Shown here piece by piece: positions 5,788 through 8,459 of a stretch of DNA of 8,459 nt. How positions within the stretch are numbered: the first letter of the stretch is position 1; each line of letters starts with the position of its first letter. The stretch spans positions 1 to 8,459 of the forward strand of contig JANXAA010000078.1 in the NCBI GenBank assembly GCA_025061865.1. Direction: 5' to 3'. The notes beneath the pieces are model-generated. The model was not told where the DNA came from. It saw only the letters and a program-made list of their open reading frames with translations, and searched no databases. The DNA is from Acidobacteriota bacterium. GTDB lineage: Bacteria > Acidobacteriota > HRBIN11. A program made the translations under genes and the position numbers.

Positions 5788-6855
5788 TCACACTTCCATC
5801 GCCCGCTCCAGGATGGCCCGGAAGGCGTCCCAATCGGGCTTCACCCGAGTCGGCTCTGGGAGGGTCCGGACGACGATATCGGGGTCCTTCAGGCCGTGAC
5901 CCGTCAGGACGGCCACGACGGTTTGATCCGCCGAGACTTCCACCCGCCGCTCGGCCAAGGCCCGCCGAAGGCCAGCGATAGACGCCGCTGAGGCCGGCTC
6001 GACAAAGATGCCCTCCAACGTCGCCAGCAGACGCCAGGCGTGCAGGATCTCCTCGTCCGATACGGCCAGGAACATCCCGCCCGAGGCCTCCACGGCCTGC
6101 TGGGCCTCGGCCCCCCGCGCCGGACGCCCGATCCGGATGGCCGTCGCGATAGTCTCGGGCTTCTCGAAGGGACGGCCGTAGACCAAGGGCGCCGCGCCCT
6201 CCGCCTGGACGCCCAGGAGTCTCGGCAGGGCGGCGACCCGACCCGCTTGGTAGTACAGCCGGAAACCCTTCCAGTAGGCCGTGATGTTGCCGGCGTTGCC
6301 GACCGGAATCGCCAGCCAGTCCGGTGCCTGGCCCAGCTGGTCGCAGACCTCAAAGGCGGCCGTCTGCTGACCTTCCAGCCGGTAGGGATTCAGGGAGTTC
6401 ACCAGGGTCACCGGATACGTCGCCGTCGTCCGACGGGCTAACTCTAAGGCGATGTCAAAGTTCCCTTCGATGGCCAGGACCGTCGCCCCGTAGGCCATCG
6501 CCCCGGCCAGCTTCCCGAGGGCAACCTTGCCGGCTGGAATCAAAACGAAGGCCCGGAGGCCCGCTCGGGCCGCATAGGCCGCCGCCGAGGCGGCCGTATT
6601 CCCTGTACTCGCACAGAGGACGGCTCGGGCGCCGTCGGCGACGGCTTGCGTCAAGGCTGCCGTCATCCCCCGGTCCTTAAAGGACCCCGTGGGGTTCAAG
6701 CCCTCATACTTGAGGTAGAGAGAGCCAGGCAGTCCGATCGCCTGCGCCAGGCGGGGCGCCGAAATCAGCGGCGTGTCCCCCTCGTAGAGGGTGACCGGCT
6801 CGATGGAAGCGACCTGCAAGAAGGGGCGGTACGCATGAATGACTCCACGCCACAT
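5788..6855 (-). CDS. thrC: threonine synthase
   Basis: Converts O-phosphohomoserine to threonine with pyridoxal phosphate, the last step of threonine biosynthesis. The 355-residue protein has the size of the compact bacterial type. Visible: NPTGSFKDRGM at 54-64 with Lys60 as the cofactor-binding lysine, STGNTAAS at 83-90, the phosphate-binding PVGNAGN at 184-190, EPASAAS at 286-292, and TGHGLKDP at 318-325. I chose the ATG at 6855 because AGGGGGA (6864-6870) lies 8 nt upstream and the protein then begins as the family does; the frame stays open 49 codons further up through a heptamer repeat but that part is not family-like. It is convergent with luxC (84-bp gap with no strong terminator seen). 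No hom or thrB gene is adjacent. Confidence 0.95.
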   Translation of the reverse strand: MWRGVIHAYRPFLQVASIEPVTLYEGDTPLISAPRLAQAIGLPGSLYLKYEGLNPTGSFKDRGMTAALTQAVADGARAVLCASTGNTAASAAAYAARAGLRAFVLIPAGKVALGKLAGAMAYGATVLAIEGNFDIALELARRTTATYPVTLVNSLNPYRLEGQQTAAFEVCDQLGQAPDWLAIPVGNAGNITAYWKGFRLYYQAGRVAALPRLLGVQAEGAAPLVYGRPFEKPETIATAIRIGRPARGAEAQQAVEASGGMFLAVSDEEILHAWRLLATLEGIFVEPASAASIAGLRRALAERRVEVSADQTVVAVLTGHGLKDPDIVVRTLPEPTRVKPDWDAFRAILERAMEV

Positions 6856-6901
6856 GGATACAATCCCCCTACTGCAAAAGCCATAGAGCAAAGGGCACGG
6901 C

Positions 6902-6939
6902 GCAAAGAGCTGAAAGTCCAGCCGCCCCCCGCTCTTTGC
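6902..6939 (-). promoter_or_regulatory. hairpin in the thrC leader
   Basis: GCAAAGAGC (6902-6910) and GCTCTTTGC (6931-6939) form a perfect 9-bp stem with a 20-nt loop, about 47 bp upstream of the thrC start. It could be a leader-RNA structure or a protein-binding dyad. No antiterminator partner was found. Confidence 0.45.
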
Positions 6940-6970
6940 CTCTGCTTCGGGACCAAGCGCGAGGGGGAGT

Positions 6971-7005
6971 ACAAGATACAGCATGCGGGATGCAAGACGC
7001 AAACC
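6971..7005. repeat. 7-bp tandem repeat, array 3 (5 units)
   Basis: Five heptamers in register: ACAAGAT, ACAGCAT, GCGGGAT, GCAAGAC, GCAAACC. In the sense of thrC it reads TTGCGTCTTGCATCCCGCAT-like, the same orientation to its downstream gene as arrays 1 and 2. It abuts the terminator-like hairpin at 7002-7025. Confidence 0.65.
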
Positions 7006-7025
7006 CCGCTCGCTAGAGCGGGGTT
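7002..7025 (-). terminator. strong GC hairpin terminator
   Basis: AACCCCGCTC and GAGCGGGGTT form a perfect 10-bp stem around a 4-nt loop. On the minus strand it is followed by TTT then GCG, so it has a short U-run in that direction only. It lies 128 bp past the DUF3298-type stop and would separate that transcript from thrC. The distance leaves a long 3' untranslated stretch or room for a small RNA. Confidence 0.6.
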
Positions 7026-7152
7026 CCCAAAGACATTTCCACTCCGGCTTCGGAAAGTCCTCGCCTCGGGAAGCCCCTCCGCAAGACGTCGGGACTTCCC
7101 CACGGACTCGGGCACTGCTGAAAGTCGCCTACGCCTGGGGCCTGCCTACCCA

Positions 7153-8121
7153 TCACTTGCACCTCTGGCCCGGAACGACGCACAGCTCCGGTCGCAGGGC
7201 TGACCGGATTTGCGTGTAAGGGATCTCGCAGAACTTGACCTGACCTTCGACGCGGAAAAAACCGGAGCTGACGATAGCCAGACCCTGGCGCGTCAACAGA
7301 AAGTCCTTCCAGGCAGGCATCCGGCGCCCATGTACGTCCGATAAAAGGGATTCCCGAATGTGCCGTTTCGCCCAAACCATGTCATCATAATGGTAGTTTT
7401 GGAAAATCTGATTCACACAATACTGCATCCATTCTCGGGTGAATCGAGCCGGGTCGCGCCATCGATGGCTGGGCCGAAACAGGTCTCCCAGCTCGATTTT
7501 CCGGCCCTCTTTTATAATAAAGTTTATAGTATAGGCGTAATCGTTCGGATGGGCGGCCCCCGTACCGTATTCGTCGACACAAAAGAGCACGCTGATGACT
7601 CGGTCGTTCAAATACGTCACGAGGTAGTCAATCCCCAGGTAGTCACGGGGAGAGTCTTGGAGCAGGCCCTTTTCTTCCAAACTCCGCCTCGTCGCCTCGT
7701 CTTCCGGTTGGAGCTCTCGGTGCCGCCAGCCTTCTATTAGATACTCGATGGATTCCTGAGCCGGTCGGAGGACGATGCCCCAGAAGTCCTGCCGCTGACC
7801 CGAATCGCCGAATTCCCTTAGGGCAGGAAGACGGACTTCCGCATAATATCCAGGTTTCACATATCCCGGCTGGTCTCGACGAGGCGGCTCTTCCCTCAAA
7901 ATCTCCACCGGCTGGACATAGCGGTCGACCTGCTCGATGAGACTCCCCCCCGGTCGGATCGGCCACCGGTCAGGGTCGACCATCTGGTCAAAGCCGAATA
8001 TCAGTCTGGCCTGCTCCTCCAGGAGGAGCACACAATCGTTGGTACGCTCCTGCGTAACGCCGGACCCCGCCGGGACCAGGACGCCCAGGATCCAGCAGGC
8101 TAAAAAGCCGCGTACTTTCAC
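7153..8121 (-). CDS. secreted DUF3298 (RsiV-like) domain protein
   Basis: 322 residues with a signal peptide (MKVRGFLACWILGVLVPAGSG, cut near 20-24). The C-terminal half, about 160-310, has the DUF3298 pattern: GTGAAHPN at 187-193 followed by YTINFIIKEGRKIELGDLF, a helical stretch, then DFLLTRQGLAI at 273-283 and EIPYTQIRSALRPE at 299-312. DUF3298 is found in the anti-sigma factor RsiV, where the extracellular part binds lysozyme, and in the deacetylase PdaC. Here there is no sigma-binding or catalytic domain, so it is an exported single-domain relative. Six cysteines remain after the signal (30, 181, 235, 298, 314, 321), which could form disulfides. GTG start with GGGGAGGT 5 nt upstream; the GTGA overlap with the upstream gene indicates translational coupling. 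The DNA of part of it (about 7500-7600) is less GC-rich than its neighbours. The domain call is by pattern. Confidence 0.72.
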   Translation of the reverse strand: MKVRGFLACWILGVLVPAGSGVTQERTNDCVLLLEEQARLIFGFDQMVDPDRWPIRPGGSLIEQVDRYVQPVEILREEPPRRDQPGYVKPGYYAEVRLPALREFGDSGQRQDFWGIVLRPAQESIEYLIEGWRHRELQPEDEATRRSLEEKGLLQDSPRDYLGIDYLVTYLNDRVISVLFCVDEYGTGAAHPNDYAYTINFIIKEGRKIELGDLFRPSHRWRDPARFTREWMQYCVNQIFQNYHYDDMVWAKRHIRESLLSDVHGRRMPAWKDFLLTRQGLAIVSSGFFRVEGQVKFCEIPYTQIRSALRPELCVVPGQRCK

Positions 8122-8459
8122 GGGCTACCTCCCCTTAGCACTTCGAGGGCCTTGTTGTAAAGAGCAATCCGATTATCTTCGGCGTTGGCACGCACCTGGG
8201 CATCCGGACTACCCCGATTAATGGCCCGACTGACTTTAGATGGGTCGTTAGCCCAAGGCTGCCCCAAGATGTTCTGACGCCAAAAGTACTCGGCTGCCAA
8301 ACCGCCTAAGGTCGGCGACAGGGCCAGGAGCACATAGTACGGCTCCTGCGTGAAGTCTACGACCGTCCAGTCTAAGCCTCTGAATAAATCGCTACTTAAC
8401 CGTTGCACGACCGCGTCTGCCCGTAACGAGACTGACTGGAAATCCCGAAGACCTTTAGC
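8118..8459 (-). CDS. C-terminal part of a gene entering from the right, possibly GH19/lysozyme-like
   Basis: The frame is open from the window edge and ends at TGA 8118-8120, giving the last 113 residues; the front is missing, and an internal GTG at 8408 is not the true start. The tail reads AAEYFWRQNILGQ, then DPSKVSRAINRG, then ANAEDNRIALYNKALEVL. An aromatic 'A..FW' followed by 'V.R.IN.G' and 'DR...Y..AL.VL' is the order seen at the end of GH19 chitinase/endolysin-type proteins, which cut chitin or peptidoglycan. The match is loose, INRG replaces the usual INGG, and the catalytic glutamates would lie in the missing part. It could be something else entirely. Its stop overlaps the GTG of the DUF3298-type gene, so the two are co-translated. 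Confidence 0.6.
   Translation of the reverse strand, partial: AKGLRDFQSVSLRADAVVQRLSSDLFRGLDWTVVDFTQEPYYVLLALSPTLGGLAAEYFWRQNILGQPWANDPSKVSRAINRGSPDAQVRANAEDNRIALYNKALEVLRGGSP

Larger units (their letters stand above)
6856..7152. other. thrC upstream region
   Basis: 297 bp between the DUF3298-type gene and thrC. It holds the 9-bp hairpin at 6902-6939, a heptamer array (6971-7005), a strong terminator-like hairpin (7002-7025) and a GC-rich segment (7026-7152) with a GGGAAG/CTTCCC pair (7068-7100). I found no T-box, no known riboswitch and no leader peptide rich in threonine or isoleucine. A weak minus-strand promoter-like pair (TTGCGT with TATCTT, 18 apart) overlaps the heptamer array. Confidence 0.5.

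Noticed and set aside
5355..5981. 208-residue plus-strand open frame spanning the luxC-thrC gap
   Set aside because: Overlaps the end of luxC in another frame and runs antisense into thrC; composition is that of a shadow frame.
6856..7002. 49-residue N-terminal extension of thrC
   Set aside because: It would begin inside a heptamer repeat without a ribosome site, while ATG 6855 has one and matches the family's start.
7360..7740. 126-residue plus-strand open frame
   Set aside because: Antisense to the DUF3298-type gene, which has a signal peptide, domain motifs and a good ribosome site.

Overview
This window is GC-rich bacterial chromosome with eight protein genes, two of them cut by the window edges. 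The organism is most likely a Gram-negative (double-membrane) bacterium. The evidence is a heptosyltransferase-type lipopolysaccharide enzyme, several exported proteins and some Shine-Dalgarno-led genes. Short-period intergenic repeats and GC-rich hairpins would suit a little-studied, possibly thermophilic lineage, but the phylum cannot be read from this sequence.

Layout, left to right: (1) minus-strand trmB (tRNA m7G46 methyltransferase), missing its C-terminal end; (2) a minus-strand small secreted protein of the PA2779 type with a poly-isoleucine membrane tail; (3) a minus-strand family 9 glycosyltransferase (heptosyltransferase-like); (4) a long intergenic region packed with repeats and palindromes, from which a plus-strand exported HEAT-repeat protein diverges; (5) a plus-strand LuxC-type acyl-CoA reductase; (6) convergent to it, minus-strand thrC (threonine synthase); (7) a minus-strand secreted DUF3298-type protein whose GTG start overlaps the stop of (8), the C-terminal part of a gene entering from the right edge, whose tail weakly resembles GH19/lysozyme-like proteins.

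The genes do not form one pathway. Only the rightmost pair is clearly coupled (4-base overlap). The HEAT gene and luxC may share a transcript but are 135 bp apart.

The most striking content lies between the genes. Degenerate 7-bp tandem repeats (TGCATCY-like in the sense strand) sit upstream of or at the start of three genes, in the same orientation relative to each gene. Degenerate 8-bp repeats (TTCGGNNN) precede two genes. In front of luxC the 8-bp arrays occur as an inverted pair that can fold, in plus-strand RNA, into a 32-position stem with only three mismatches. A minus-strand sigma70-like promoter has a perfect 8-bp dyad filling its spacer. In the HEAT gene the 7-bp repeat appears to encode the front of the signal peptide.
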